From the NCBI GenBank assembly GCA_018136815.1, contig CM030935.1:5772448-5836447 (forward strand): DNA of 64,000 bases. Reading direction: 5' to 3'. Made by a program: the position numbers and the translations under genes. This DNA comes from Isochrysis galbana (Eukaryota > Haptophyta > Isochrysidales > Isochrysidaceae). The number at the start of each line of letters is the position of its first letter. Position 1 is the stretch's first letter. Under the pieces are notes generated by a model that was given only the letters and a program-made list of their open reading frames with translations, had not been told where the DNA came from and did no database searches. Positions 45,040 to 55,592 of this stretch are shown piece after piece.

Positions 45040-45072
45040 CTCTCCTCCCTCTCTCTCTTCTCTTCTCTCCCT

Positions 45073-45126
<54 letters not shown>

Positions 45127-45142
45127 TCTCTCTCTCTCTCTG
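45040..45142. promoter_or_regulatory. CT tract upstream of the methyltransferase
   Basis: About 100 bp of (CT)n and variants lies immediately upstream of the start codon at 45013 (GA-rich on the coding strand). It is similar in place to tracts at other genes of the window. Confidence 0.5.
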
Positions 45143-45249
45143 GTCAAACACGCCTTTTAACTTCTAAGGATGAAAATTCACTAAGTCAAAGTCAACATTG
45201 AGGTTTTATCACGCGATTTTTAGGGTATTACATTGGTAATGGGTATGTT

Positions 45250-45465
45250 ACCCGCCAGGAGCCAACGCCCCCCAGGAACTATCGGCTATCGGGGGCCCCC
45301 GATAGCTATCGGGGGGAAATTTTTTCCCGATCGCCAACAGCCCCCCCGATGAGCTACCGGGGGACCGAGAAAATCCCCCGAGAGCTATCGGGGGATAGTT
45401 CCTGGGGGGTGCCGTAAGCGGACCCCCCGATAGCTATCGGGGGAAGAGGAAATCCCCCGATAGCA
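45250..45465. repeat. GC palindrome cluster (CCCCCGATAG / CTATCGGGGG)
   Basis: Perfect palindromes built from CCCCCGATAG and CTATCGGGGG occur at 45285-45306, 45296-45315 and 45424-45443, with imperfect variants between. A 16-bp perfect inverted repeat (45268-45283 and 45394-45409, CCCCCCAGGAACTATC) encloses the centre, so the whole block can fold back on itself. No gene is present. Confidence 0.8.
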
Positions 45466-45489
45466 AACGGGGGGTTCCTCCTCTCTCCT

Positions 45490-45992
45490 CTCTATCGGTC
45501 GCTCTCCTTCTCTGGCCCAGCCCCAGCCTCCTCTGCCAACTGAACTGGCCTCCAAGAGCCTCCAGGGGCCGCCAGAGGGCAGGTGGAGGCCTGCCGCAGG
45601 CGCGCCATCGCGCGTGCCGCAGGAGAGGGGAGAGAGAGCGCGGAGAAGGGGGTGGGCGCGAGCGAGAGCTCCGCCCAGCCCGGAAGCAATCGGTAAGTCT
45701 CGCGCCTGTGCTTACGGGATAAGACGAGACAGAGTCCGCCGCCAGCCCGCAGCCCGGGAGGCGTAGGAGGAAGTGGAGAACGGATCACCGAGGGGGGGGG
45801 CGCGGGCCACCGGACCATATCTAAGCCCTCCACCCCAACCCCCCTAGTAGTGTACGGGGGGAGCCGCCTGATGGGCCCGGGGGAATGGGGGTGTAGAGAG
45901 AGAGTATGAGTAAGCTACGTGCTACTTGTAGTGGGTAGTGGTTCCATTCGCCGCGAGTGCGGTAAGAATATTAAAAGGTTTTTTTTACAACA
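45490..45992 (+). mobile_element. Dispersed retroposon R-T, 3' portion with T-tail
   Basis: It matches the reverse complement of 61733-62100, then continues through the conserved 3' block (GCCGCGAGTGCGGTAAGAAT) and ends ATTAAAAGG followed by T8 (about 45980-45989). The same 3' block occurs reversed at 6660-6740, 11371-11475 and, without its tail, 59455-59540. Confidence 0.65.
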
Positions 45993-46258
45993 ATCTGCCC
46001 CGTCCCTAGTGGGATACGATGCTGGCGACGCACTGCCGATACAGAGGTCGGTCGACGATTGACTAACCGGCAGCGGTGGCTAGATACGTGCACGAATACT
46101 ACGAGGGGAGCTGGGTCTTTCTTAACGTGCGAGACCTGCTCAAAGGCAGGCTAAGCGTCTCACTTGCTCGACAAGGCTGAAAGTGCGGGCCCGCACGTAC
46201 ACCGGACACCACTAATCACAGCTCACTAGTGAAGAACACGTTGCGAACTGCGATTGCT
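45993..46258. other. Intergenic, nothing recognised
   Basis: About 265 bp between the retroposon tail and the stop codon of the next gene on the - strand. Confidence 0.5.
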
Positions 46259-47517
46259 TCAAAAGAAGCTGTCCTTCTTCATGAGCTCCATTTCGTCCAA
46301 AACGCCAGTTTTCGACCCGTCAAGCTGCAACAACTCTTCCGCTCGCGCAAGATGCTTCCTTGCCTGCGAGTCAAAAGGTCAGAACAATGTAGGGCTCTTT
46401 CAGTGACTACAGACAGGCCGTGGAACGCATGGCGCCAGCGTCACCTCCGATCGAAAGAAGCACATTTGCCCCTTACGCTATCCTAGTAGGCTTGGGGTTG
46501 CATGCGAAAGAAACCCCAGGCTGCAGCATGGGAAGCGGAAGATAGTTACCTGTGCGAGATTTCCCACCCGGAGATAATTGGTGCCCCGCTCTCGCTCCTT
46601 TGCGGCTTGCGCCAGGAGGTTCTCGGCAGCACGTGCATCGCGCTCTTCTTGCGAAGTATTAGCGTTCACGGGCGAGTAGGTTGCGGCCTCCGTTCCCATC
46701 ACGGATCCTGCACGGGCCGCCGCACGAATCGCATCGATGAGCACTAGCGCACACTTGGAAAATGCGGACACCCGCACAGCTTTGCCAGGTGAGCCGGTGC
46801 GCACACCGAAGGACCTCACGCGCCGTACACAACTCCTTGGCCGACGAATGCTTTGCACACCTGCTCGCACGTAGTGCTGCAGAGTGGACCTCCTTGCGGC
46901 TGGAATGTGCCTGTCGGTGACAATGGGTCGATTAGACGCCATGGCGTTCGCCTTCGCCTGTTGCACATGCATTCCAAAGTCGTTCTGCATACGCAGGTCG
47001 GATACTCGACGGGCTGCACGTCGCTCGCCCTGCATGTCGACGGCAGCAGGGAGGCAAGAGTCAGAGCCACACGAGGCCTTTCGACCGATTAGAGAGCCGA
47101 AAGTAAGCGGGCCTTATTGATGCGCCGCTAGCGTGCGGTGTTGCGATGCATAGCTTGCGTACCGCGTCCGAGGAAGAGTTCCATATGAGTGAGAGCGAAG
47201 CGTTATTGCCAGAGAAGTCCTGCAGTTTTGGGCAAAGATTGTGGCATCAAGGCAGAACATCCCAATAATTGAAGCAAGGGAGTGGTGTAGAATGTGCTGG
47301 ATTGCATGCGACCAGCGAGCTTGTCATGTCGCTTCACCCGGGCGGTGAACAAGCAAGGCTGGCCGCATCCCATGCTTCCCATGCGCACCGTCTTGTGCGA
47401 TCCAGTGCGCTCGTTCTTACAGCGGGCGCGCCACTGCTCTGTCTGCTGCAGCGGATTGTGATGTTGCCTGCCATAGTTGGGTAGCTCCCCGTTGCTCACG
47501 CGCTGCGTGCGAGACAT
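46259..47517 (-). CDS. Five-exon gene, function unknown
   Basis: My exon model (complement) is 47517-47389, 47219-47163, 47029-46861, 46707-46550 and 46363-46259. All four introns have GT-AG ends and phases agree (0, 0, 1, 0), giving 205 aa. The protein is basic in the N-terminal half ('EQWRARCKNERTGSHKT', 'GERRAARRVSDLRMQNDFG') with a helical, charged C-terminal half ('AAENLLAQAAKERERGTNYL', then 'ARKHLARAEELLQLDG'). The end is acidic ('LDEMELMKKDSFF'). The 'RGTNYLRVGNLAQARKHLARAEEL' stretch looks like a single TPR-type helical pair. I do not recognise the family. Exon 2 (19 codons) is the weakest call; intron 3 (153 nt) is in frame and stop-free. Confidence 0.6.
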
Positions 47518-48531
47518 GCCTCTTCCTCTCTATGTTCTCTTCCTTCCCTGTCTCTCTGAGCGTCCACGGCCAGCAGCGGAGCTCGTCGGCCGCGGTCGTT
47601 CAGGGGGGCGGGGGAGGGGAGAGCAGCCAACGTTTCGTTTTTCATGTGGCCGGCTTTATCCTGTAGCCCGACTAAAAGGTAGTAGGCGGAGGTTGTTTTT
47701 TTTTACGAGGTGAAAAAAATCGATATGAGAGTAGGGCTAAAAAACACGTTCTTGAAGGTGGGTCCCTCCCGTATTTTCGAGTGGAGTACCAGAGGGGTAG
47801 CGGGCAGGTGCCGGGCGGCCATTGGCCGACTGTGGGACCCTTTCGCGCTCGACGGCCATTGCTATCGCAGATACAGATACAGATAGCAGATAGCAGCTGT
47901 GTGCTGTGTCGCATCCGCGATCGACCTTTTTGTTTTAGAAGTTGTCTGCGTTTCTATGTCTCCTTGTAGGCTAGTCACTCACTAGTCACTGTCGCATCAT
48001 CCTACGTTCGCCCTCTTTGCCCTCGCCTCTTTTGCTCTTTTGTCGCCTCCCTTGTCGTCTGTTTTGCCCTCTCGCCTGGCTCACCTCCATGCGTGCTCCT
48101 AGTCCTAGCTCCTAGCGTTTTTAGTTTTTAGGTTTTAAGTCGAGCGTTCAGGTATCGCCGGTGCAAGGAACCACTCCCTTGTGTGACCCTGATTCCCCCT
48201 CAGGTGTTGGCCGTTTGTCGCATTCGCGAATCGACACTCGATAGGCTTCGCTCTTCTCTCTTCTCTTCGTCGTTCGGTATTATCGTTATAATTCTCTCGT
48301 TCTCGTTCTCGGTCAAAAGCTTCGCTTGGACGCATAGGATCTTGGGTTGTGGAGCGCCCTCCCTCTTTCTCTCGAAGAGAAGGGAAGTTTCCCCACCTTT
48401 CTTCATCCTAGGCGCCTCGCAAATAGGTTTAATTCGCTATCTTCCCCGCGTTTCTCTATGACGATTCGACTCCGGGAGTCCCGTTCCCTCTCGCCGTTCG
48501 TTCGCTACCTCCTTCGTCGCTCTCGTCGTCC
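47518..48531. other. Intergenic, no gene recognised
   Basis: Open frames of up to 92 codons look non-coding. The block 47940-48530 is C/T-rich and may be the leader of the broken element that follows. Confidence 0.4.
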
Positions 48532-49853
48532 TTGAATCATTCGTTCAATGCTCTCGCCGATTACGAGCGCTCAACGCTAACTCTTGCCTTGAGCCCCGTC
48601 GCTGCCGATCCGTCTGCTGTCGCCAGTCAAATCCTGGATGGACTGGCCGATTTGTTCCCTCGAAACTCGCCGTTAAGCTGCCTTGGCCGTGCCAGCGAGG
48701 TTAGCCCCTCCGGATGGACGGTGGCCTACACCCTCGCTGTTCGCCGTTGGCTCGCGCCGCCTACGATGGTCGCGCCAACCCGATTGGGTTGGCAACCGAT
48801 ACCGACTAGCTCGTCTTGGGAATCGTTCGCTGACGGAGGGGTATTCGCCAACATGCCCTCCGTTGTACAACGCGCATTCCGTCGATTGTTCCGTTCTCAG
48901 CCTGCTCTGCTATTCTCGTCCGACTCTCTTCCTCTTCCGGCTGCCGCGTCCCGATCTTTTTAGACGGCTCGCACGTTGGTCGCCGCGTCTCTGTCCATTC
49001 CGGTCACTCGCAGTCTCGTTTCCGTTTCCGCTGTCGTTCCGCTTTGCCAGTTTTCAGTGCGCCTGACTTTGGTTCCGGCCGCTGAAGATTTGCTCGTTCA
49101 CCTCGCGCGCACTCGTCCCTCCTTGAAGGAGGGCGAGACCCTCTCGTACGTCCTCGATCTCGCTTTCCAGCGCGCCGCCGCCCACGGTGCCGCGCATGTT
49201 ATGCCGAAAGATATCGCCGAGGCGGCGCAGCTTGTTCTGCGCCCTGGTCAACCGCCTGAGTCTCCGGCTCAGGTGCTGCCTATCCACTTCGACAACATTT
49301 GTGTCACGCTCGGCGACATTAGGCGTGACGTCGATGCCGTGAAGACCGACGGCATCTCCTCTCCTCGCGTCTTGGTTATAGGCGAGACAAGTGGAGTTGT
49401 GAGTTGTCTCGTCCATGTTTCTTCTCGCTGGCGCTGATGTGGCGACGTGCGATCTGTTCTCTGTTCCCGTCCAAAGTCGATTACGTTCCGCACTTCGACG
49501 GGGACGCGGATCTCGTCCAAGACCTCGGATGGGACTTGATTATCGCGCACCCGCCGTGCACTTATCTCTCGAACGCTGGCCTAAGGTGGATCCATTCCAA
49601 CCCGCAGCGTATGTCCGATACGATCTCTGCCGCGGCTCAATTTCGTCGTCGCTTGAACGCCAAGACTCCGTTTCTGGCGGTGGAGAATCCGAAAATGCAC
49701 CACTACGCTAAGTCGCTACTCGGAGGTCTAGAAGCCACCCAATACGTCCATCCATGGCAACATGGAACGGGACACACCAAAGCTACGGGACTCTACCTTT
49801 CGGCTAGCCGAAGCCCGCAGCGAACTCAAGAAATCAATAGCCCCAACGTCTGA
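48532..49853 (+). pseudogene. Broken ORF ending in a phage-type cytosine-methyltransferase-like domain
   Basis: One frame (frame 1) runs from 48532 to about 49400 with a single in-frame TAG at 48961. Its protein shows no family I know ('EGETLSYVLDLAFQRAAAHG'). At about 49370 it enters a methyltransferase-like start ('VLVIGETSGVV'). The reading then needs frame 2 near 49415 ('LLAGADVATCDLF') and frame 3 from about 49465 ('DLGWDLIIAHPPCTYLSNAG', 'VENPKMHHYAKSL', 'HTKATGLYL'). This order, including the PPC motif IV and the 'KATGL' end, is that of small C5-cytosine-methyltransferase-like proteins common in bacteriophages. One stop and two frameshifts mean the copy is dead. It is probably a relic of a mobile element or virus-like insertion; the host element was not identified. 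Confidence 0.65.
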
Positions 49854-50549
49854 GAAGCCGCACTGTGTAGCCGACCTAGCCGTTGCTCTCTCCCCCCGCC
49901 GCCGCCGGCCGCGGCGGGGGCCTCCCCCTCCCTCTCCCTCTCTCTCTCTCTCTGTCCGCCCAGGGCCGCCCCCCTCCCCCTCCCCCCCCTCTCCTTTCTC
50001 CCCCCCCCTCCTCTCCTTTCTCTCTCTGCCCCCCCCCCCCCCCCACTCTCCTTTCTCCCCCCCCCCCCCCCCCCCCCTCCCCCCGCCCCCCCCCCCCCCC
50101 CCCCTCCCGACATTCAAACCACCCGGGGGGCGGGGGGGGGCTGCGACGACGAGAGCTGCCCTTTCCCCCGACCGCCTCTCGCTCTCCCACTCGTCTCGCC
50201 GTCTTCTTTCAACTCTTCTTCCCAGTTTACTCTCTCTTTAGGTGGTTCTCCCTCGACTCTCCTCTGAATCTCCTCCGGCAGCGTATCGGAAGAGAGACCG
50301 GCGGCGGGGGGGATAGAATTCCACACTCACACGGAGGGGGAGGGGTTCGTCCTAGATAAAAGTCTTCAAATACATGAAGTAAAAACAAGCCTTGTCTTCT
50401 CACTTTCATATCTCTCCCTCTCTCAGTACTTTTATGTATTGGCCGTTGTTTGAGTTCCTGCAGAGTTCTCTCTTCTCCTCAGGTTCGTGTCTCCCTCTCC
50501 ACTGACTACCCTCGGACTACTCTCTCTTCCTGTTGTAATGTGAGAGAGA

Positions 50550-50584
<35 letters not shown>

Positions 50585-50686
50585 CGGTGTCGTACGACGA
50601 CCCCCGCGCGAAGAATCAAGAAAATAAGAGGAATCTATTAAGTTGTGGAGAGGGGAGGCTGAGAGAGAAATCTGCAGGGAGGAGAG

Positions 50687-50718
<32 letters not shown>

Positions 50719-50826
50719 ACGGGGGCGTATTCTTCGTCCAACCGACAAGAGAGGGAGGTGAGAGAGAGAGAAAAAAAAGAGCGACGGGCTGCCGCTGCAG
50801 GCGGTCGGAGAGAGAAGAGACGAGTC

Positions 50827-50861
<35 letters not shown>

Positions 50862-51054
50862 GGAGGGAGAGAGAGAGGGGAGAGAGAGAGAGAGAGAGGG
50901 AGACGGAGAGAGAGAGAGAGAGAGAAGAGAGAGAGGAGAGAGAGAGGGAGAGAGGGGAGGGGGGGGCCGTGCTCGCTGCCAGGGCGGGTCGTGTGTGCAG
51001 CTGCTTGCTCGTCGGCAAGAAGAAGCAAACAAAGCCGGCCGGCGCGCGTGCACG
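49854..51054. promoter_or_regulatory. C-rich and GA-rich region upstream of the kinase
   Basis: 49890-50110 is nearly pure C/T with several C-runs of 10 or more. 50537-50582 is (GA)n and 50690-50960 is GA-rich up to about 90 bp before the start codon. It presumably contains the kinase promoter and 5' UTR. The open frames are repeat artefacts. Confidence 0.5.
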
Positions 51055-53289
51055 ATGGTCGTACAGAGCATCACCGTCTCGCTCTACGACACCCCCTTCG
51101 ACCGCTCTCTCTCCCTGACCCACAGACTTCCTCAGGAGGCGGAGGCCTTTGCTCCCCCCCTCCCTGCTTCTCTCCCTGCTCCTCCTCCTTCTACCTCTCC
51201 GTCTCCTCCCTCTCTCCAGGCGTCTCTGCCTCATCCTGCCTCCGACCTTTACTCTCGTTCTCTGCCTCTACCTCGCCGTGCAAAGGCCGCAGCTGGCGCA
51301 GAGCACAGCGAGGAAAGAGGGCCCAATCCGGTCCGCCCGCCGCCCGCGGCGCCCCGCCAGCACGGCGCCGCGAAACCAAACAGCCAGCTCCACGTCAGCC
51401 GGGCGCCGCCAAGGCCCGGGGAGTCGTCTGGTGGCGCGCCCTTGGACGGAGCGGCAGCTCAGCACTGGCGGCGCAACTCGGTGCAGCATGAGGGCAAGCT
51501 CGAAGCTGCGGTGGCGCTTCAGGGCGATGAGAACGCCTGGCAGAGGATCCCAGAGCACACGGCCGGCGGCACACCGCTCGTGAAGAAGCCAGCCACCCTG
51601 CCACCGCGCCTCTCAGCCAGCACGCGCCCGCCCTCAGCTCCAGCCTCAGCCAGCCTGGCCGCCCGGCCCGATGTGCGGAGGTCGCGCGTCTATGGGCCAG
51701 GACGGTACGAGGGCGTCCTCGCCCGGCCGTACATGACGCATCGCACCCACGTGGAAGGGTCGAGGTTACAGCGTCCGTCGCAGCGCAAGGCCGACGGTGG
51801 CGAGACCCGACGCCTCGTGTCAGCTAGCTACACGTCGGCAGAGCCCCGCCCCCAGCCGCGCCTTCGACCGAGATCCTCGCCGACGAGCCGACGGCAAAAC
51901 CTCTGTGGGCAAGTACTCCATCGCGTGGCGAGCATCCCCAAGTCGCCCACGGACGGTGAGCGCCGGCAGGTCGACGAAGGTGTTCCAAAGCCCGATCTGA
52001 TACAGCGCAGCCCCACACCGGGCATGGCGCCGCGGCCCGAGCGCATCGAGCGCAGCCCTGCCGTGGCAGCGCCCGCCGAAGTCGCACGCGACCATGCCCG
52101 CCCGGCCCCTCGTCCGACCAGCGCTCGGCCGTCGGCTCTCTCGCGTCCGCCCTCGGCAAAGGCCGGGCCAAGCACAGCCACGCAGCCGCCACACACTGCA
52201 TTGCGGAAAGCTGCAACACTGGCGGGCTCATCCTTCCGCCTGCGGCCAATCCACGGCTTCAGCACCTCTCTCGCGCCATACGGCGGCACGCCGCCGGACT
52301 CGAGCCACCTATATCGGCGCGAAAGGACGCTCGGCAAGGGCGCGTTTGGATCCGTTGCGCTCGTCACCTCGTCGGTGACCAACGAGCGAGCTGCCATGAA
52401 GACTATCGATCGGAGCAAGCTTTTCACCGCGGCGCTCAAGAAAACTGTGGAGCAGGAGGTGCGCATCCTCAAGAGGCTCAACCACGATGGGGTTATCCGC
52501 CTGTTCGAGGTGATCGAGACCCCCCGCGCTATCCACATGGTAATGGAGTACTCACCTGGCGGCAACCTGCAGCAGCTCGTGCGCGCTCTCAAACGCATCG
52601 GTGAGGAGCGCGCCCAACCGCTCTTCATTCAAATGGTCGATGCGGTCGACTATTGCCACTCACAGCGCGTCTGCCATCGGGATCTCAAGCTTGAAAACTT
52701 TGTGCTTGATCGCTCACAGCGCCGCGTCCAACTGATCGACTTCGGACTCTCGGTGATCTGGCGCCCGGAGCAGCCACTCTTCAAGTCATATGGCACGCCA
52801 TGCTATACGGCCCCCGAGATCATGGGGGGGCACCCCTACGACGGCCCGAAGGTCGACGTCTGGTCGCTCGGTGTGGCTCTTACCACAATGCTCACTGGCT
52901 CTCTGCCCTTCCAAGCGGGCAGCGCTCCGGAGCTAAAGCGGCGTGTGATGACCGGCAAGTATCATCTTTCTGAGTCCATCTCCGAGGCCGGGCGCGACTT
53001 GGTGCGGTCGATGCTCACTCTCGCACCGGAGCGGCGGGCTGAACTCCGAGACATCCGCAACGGTCGGTGGCTTGCCGGCGCGGCGGAGCGGCTCCCGCAC
53101 CCGCCGCCTGCCAAGCGCGACGACATATCTGCCGAAACGCCACTCGACGCCCCAACCCTGCGGCAACTCGAGAGCCTCGGCATGGCGACTGAGACCGTGG
53201 AGGCTTCAGTCCGCTCTGATGCATATAATCACGAGGCGGCATGTTACGAAATGCTGCTATCGGCGCGTAGGGCGCCTATCCAAGCATGA
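51055..53289 (+). CDS. AMPK-related (CAMK group) serine/threonine kinase with UBA-like C-terminus
   Basis: 744 aa from the ATG at 51055, the first after the GA tract; no intron is needed. Residues 1-410 are disordered, Pro/Ala/Arg/Ser-rich and full of possible phosphosites. The kinase domain (about 418-675) has the P-loop 'LGKGAFGSVALV', the lysine in 'AAMKTIDR', the catalytic loop 'HRDLKLENFVL' (about 541), 'DFGLSV' (about 562), activation segment 'YGTPCYTAPEI' and 'DVWSLGVALTTMLTGSLPF'. All catalytic residues are present. A UBA-like three-helix segment follows ('LRQLESLGMATETVEASV'), as the AID/UBA of SNF1, MARK and NUAK kinases. The Thr of 'YGTPCY' is the usual LKB1-type activation site. 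Function is probably energy, polarity or cell-cycle signalling; the exact subfamily is unresolved. Confidence 0.88.
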   Translation: MVVQSITVSLYDTPFDRSLSLTHRLPQEAEAFAPPLPASLPAPPPSTSPSPPSLQASLPHPASDLYSRSLPLPRRAKAAAGAEHSEERGPNPVRPPPAAPRQHGAAKPNSQLHVSRAPPRPGESSGGAPLDGAAAQHWRRNSVQHEGKLEAAVALQGDENAWQRIPEHTAGGTPLVKKPATLPPRLSASTRPPSAPASASLAARPDVRRSRVYGPGRYEGVLARPYMTHRTHVEGSRLQRPSQRKADGGETRRLVSASYTSAEPRPQPRLRPRSSPTSRRQNLCGQVLHRVASIPKSPTDGERRQVDEGVPKPDLIQRSPTPGMAPRPERIERSPAVAAPAEVARDHARPAPRPTSARPSALSRPPSAKAGPSTATQPPHTALRKAATLAGSSFRLRPIHGFSTSLAPYGGTPPDSSHLYRRERTLGKGAFGSVALVTSSVTNERAAMKTIDRSKLFTAALKKTVEQEVRILKRLNHDGVIRLFEVIETPRAIHMVMEYSPGGNLQQLVRALKRIGEERAQPLFIQMVDAVDYCHSQRVCHRDLKLENFVLDRSQRRVQLIDFGLSVIWRPEQPLFKSYGTPCYTAPEIMGGHPYDGPKVDVWSLGVALTTMLTGSLPFQAGSAPELKRRVMTGKYHLSESISEAGRDLVRSMLTLAPERRAELRDIRNGRWLAGAAERLPHPPPAKRDDISAETPLDAPTLRQLESLGMATETVEASVRSDAYNHEAACYEMLLSARRAPIQA

Positions 53290-54062
53290 GAATCAGCCGT
53301 TGTGTTTTCCCGTGACCCATGGGCAACGCACCCTTGTTCCAGAATGCCACCCCCACGCAGTGCTGCGTTGAGCTTTTCCATATTGCTGGCGTTGGCCTGT
53401 GCACACGACGGTCTGGAATGCAATTTGTGAGTGCTCCCTTTGGCAGCTCTACGGGTCCTGTGCCATGTGTGTGATGGAATGTGAAAGGTGCTCCGTGTGC
53501 GATGCGTGATGATGTTTGATTGTTCTTTCTGCAACAGGCTACATGATGTTGATGCTTCGTGTGCCCAGTCCGTTCATAAGCTCCGCCAACAGCTTTCACG
53601 GAGCCAAAACCAGAGAGGCCTGTCAGCGGCACAAGCAGTGCCTAACCATCGACGTTACCGGGTGTTGCTATTGGGTCGCAACATGTCCCGCCGGCGAGGT
53701 GCGTTGAGATGGATTCGATTTGGGCGCCATGCATGAAGGTGTTTGTTCATGCATACTAGGTGTTAGCGGGATGGACCAAGGTGTTGCCCTCGTGTGAACG
53801 GAGTGTGTCGTTGGTGCCGAAATACAACTGTACGTTTATAGTTGGCTGCGATGGAGCGCCACCGTGTCAGAGCAAGGCTGATCTCACCGTTGGAGATCGT
53901 CTACGAGGGCGCGCCGGTAGCTAATATGGTGCCTGATGGGGCAATTTATCTTAGTGGATGACCGAGGAAGCGCCGGCAGCGCGCCCGGTAGCGGTGGGAA
54001 ATTGGGTACTCGAGCGCATCTGCTAGGTACATTAACGTCAACTATCGCGTACTATCGTTAGC
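53290..54062. other. Intergenic, nothing recognised
   Basis: About 770 bp after the kinase stop codon. Short frames only. CAACTATCG at 54048 resembles the start of the LINE 5' hairpin region and precedes the retroposon below. Confidence 0.45.
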
Positions 54063-54972
54063 GAACCAAGTTTATACTTAGTTCGCCCATGGGGGGGCAC
54101 GAGCCCCCCCCTCTCTCCACTCCTCCCCTGCCATGGGGGAGGAACCACTCACTCTCCTGGCACGCCTGATGGCTTGCCAGGAGCACACAGCCCTACTGAC
54201 TCATTCCTTTCCCCACAGGACCGCCTGACTCGCCCGCCCTGGCCTGTCGTCCTGTCGTGGCCAGCCCATCCCTCTGACCAGCCCCTCCTCCCCCTAGGCC
54301 CCCTGTTCAGGACCCCCCAGCCAGCTCCAGTCGATCCGCAGGGGCTCGGAGCGCCAGCGAGGGAGAGGCAGGAGGGGCCAGGGCCATGCCCCAGCCTCAC
54401 CTGCCCCCTGAGCTGTGCTCCCAGGCCCCTGCAGGCCACCTGGGGACCTGAAGAGGGGCCGCAGGCGCGCGCCATGGGCCCCCGCCGCAGGGAAGAGAGG
54501 AGGAAAAGGGAAGAGGGAGGGGAGGGGGGAGTGGCAGCTCTCCCCTCCAGCGTTTACGTGTCTTCTCGCCCCGTTTGGGTAAGAGAAGACGGGGGCACTC
54601 AGGAGGGAAGGGCCGCGGCTCGCCGCGGCCGCACTCGCCCCGGCGAGAGAGATTAGCGCTTCTGGGCTCCCATTCACGAGTGCCCCCCCCCCCCCCTGCG
54701 TTGTTTTTACCCGAAAGGGGTTTTCCCCCAGCGTGGACTCGAGGAGAGGACGCGCTGGGGTGCGCGGGGCCGGTGCGTGCACCGGGGGGAGGACAAATAT
54801 CTAGGGGAGGGGGCAGTGCCCCCACCCCATGCCCGATACTGACCACAATAAGGACTGAGGGGGGGGAAGCGGAAAGGGGAGTGGTTAGTGGGGCGAGGGC
54901 GATGTCGCTGTGCGCCCGGTAGTAGTAGTAGGGAGAGAGTAGAATGTAGGCATCTCCAAGAGCATTTTTTTG
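54063..54972 (+). mobile_element. Dispersed retroposon R-T, possibly near full length
   Basis: It begins with the family hairpin (GAACCAAG TTTATA CTTAGTTC, 54063-54084, one mismatch) and the G-run/CACGAG/C-run hairpin. It matches 7024-7320 and the complement of 61960-62408 through about 54520. After partly unrelated sequence it ends TAGGCATCTCCAAGAGCA plus T7 (about 54966-54972), a T-tail like the LINEs. Whether the last 400 bp belongs to the same unit is uncertain. Confidence 0.55.
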
Positions 54973-55008
54973 AATTACTCTGTGCGCGGAAGCCACGGCC
55001 GTGATTCG

Positions 55009-55205
55009 TCATTCGTTGTCCTTTCCCATCTGCTTCCGTTCTTCTCTAGACATATCTAGTTTTGTACACGCTTCCCTCGCGTGCTGAGGGGTGTTGTTGT
55101 TGTTGGTTTCTATTCTCAATCTGCCAAGAATCAGCGACTCAAGAGCTGGTTTTGGTGTATGTGTGATGTCGGAGACAGTTATTTGGTCGATCGGGATTTG
55201 CTTCC
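55009..55205 (-). pseudogene. LINE reverse transcriptase C-terminal fragment
   Basis: On the - strand the frame reads 'DQITVSDITHT ... PQHAREACTKLDMSREERKQM', aligning with 'DQITVSDITREL ... PQPAREAWARKIGLTHDEWKHV' of the LINE at 42247-43450. It is short and frame-limited, so a relic only. Confidence 0.7.
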
Positions 55206-55592
55206 TTTTTGCAGGGCGGGGCGCGCTTAGAACAGCGCCCTTCCAAAAACATCCCTCCCCAGTCCACAACAGGATGGCTACAGAAGGGAGGCCTTTACTT
55301 ACGTTGCGATGAGCACTAACGCTATCGCTCCGCTGAGCCTTTGCGAGGACGCTTGTACAGTTGCGCGGGGCAGCAATGATGTGTGCGGCCACAAGAAGCG
55401 GGAGCATCGTGCGCTCGGCTGCTCAAAGTCATCATCATCACCACCACTCGTATATACTTCGCGGGCTCATCCCGACCTCCACAAATATTTTGACAAGCAT
55501 GCGCAGCATGCAACCTGAAGCCTGCCAACAACATGCACATTCGCTCCAAGCTCTTCGTGCTCATGGCTCCCATCGCTGCAGTAAGGCGCGGC
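55206..55592. other. Intergenic, nothing recognised
   Basis: About 390 bp to the stop codon of MRE11; no feature recognised. Confidence 0.5.
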
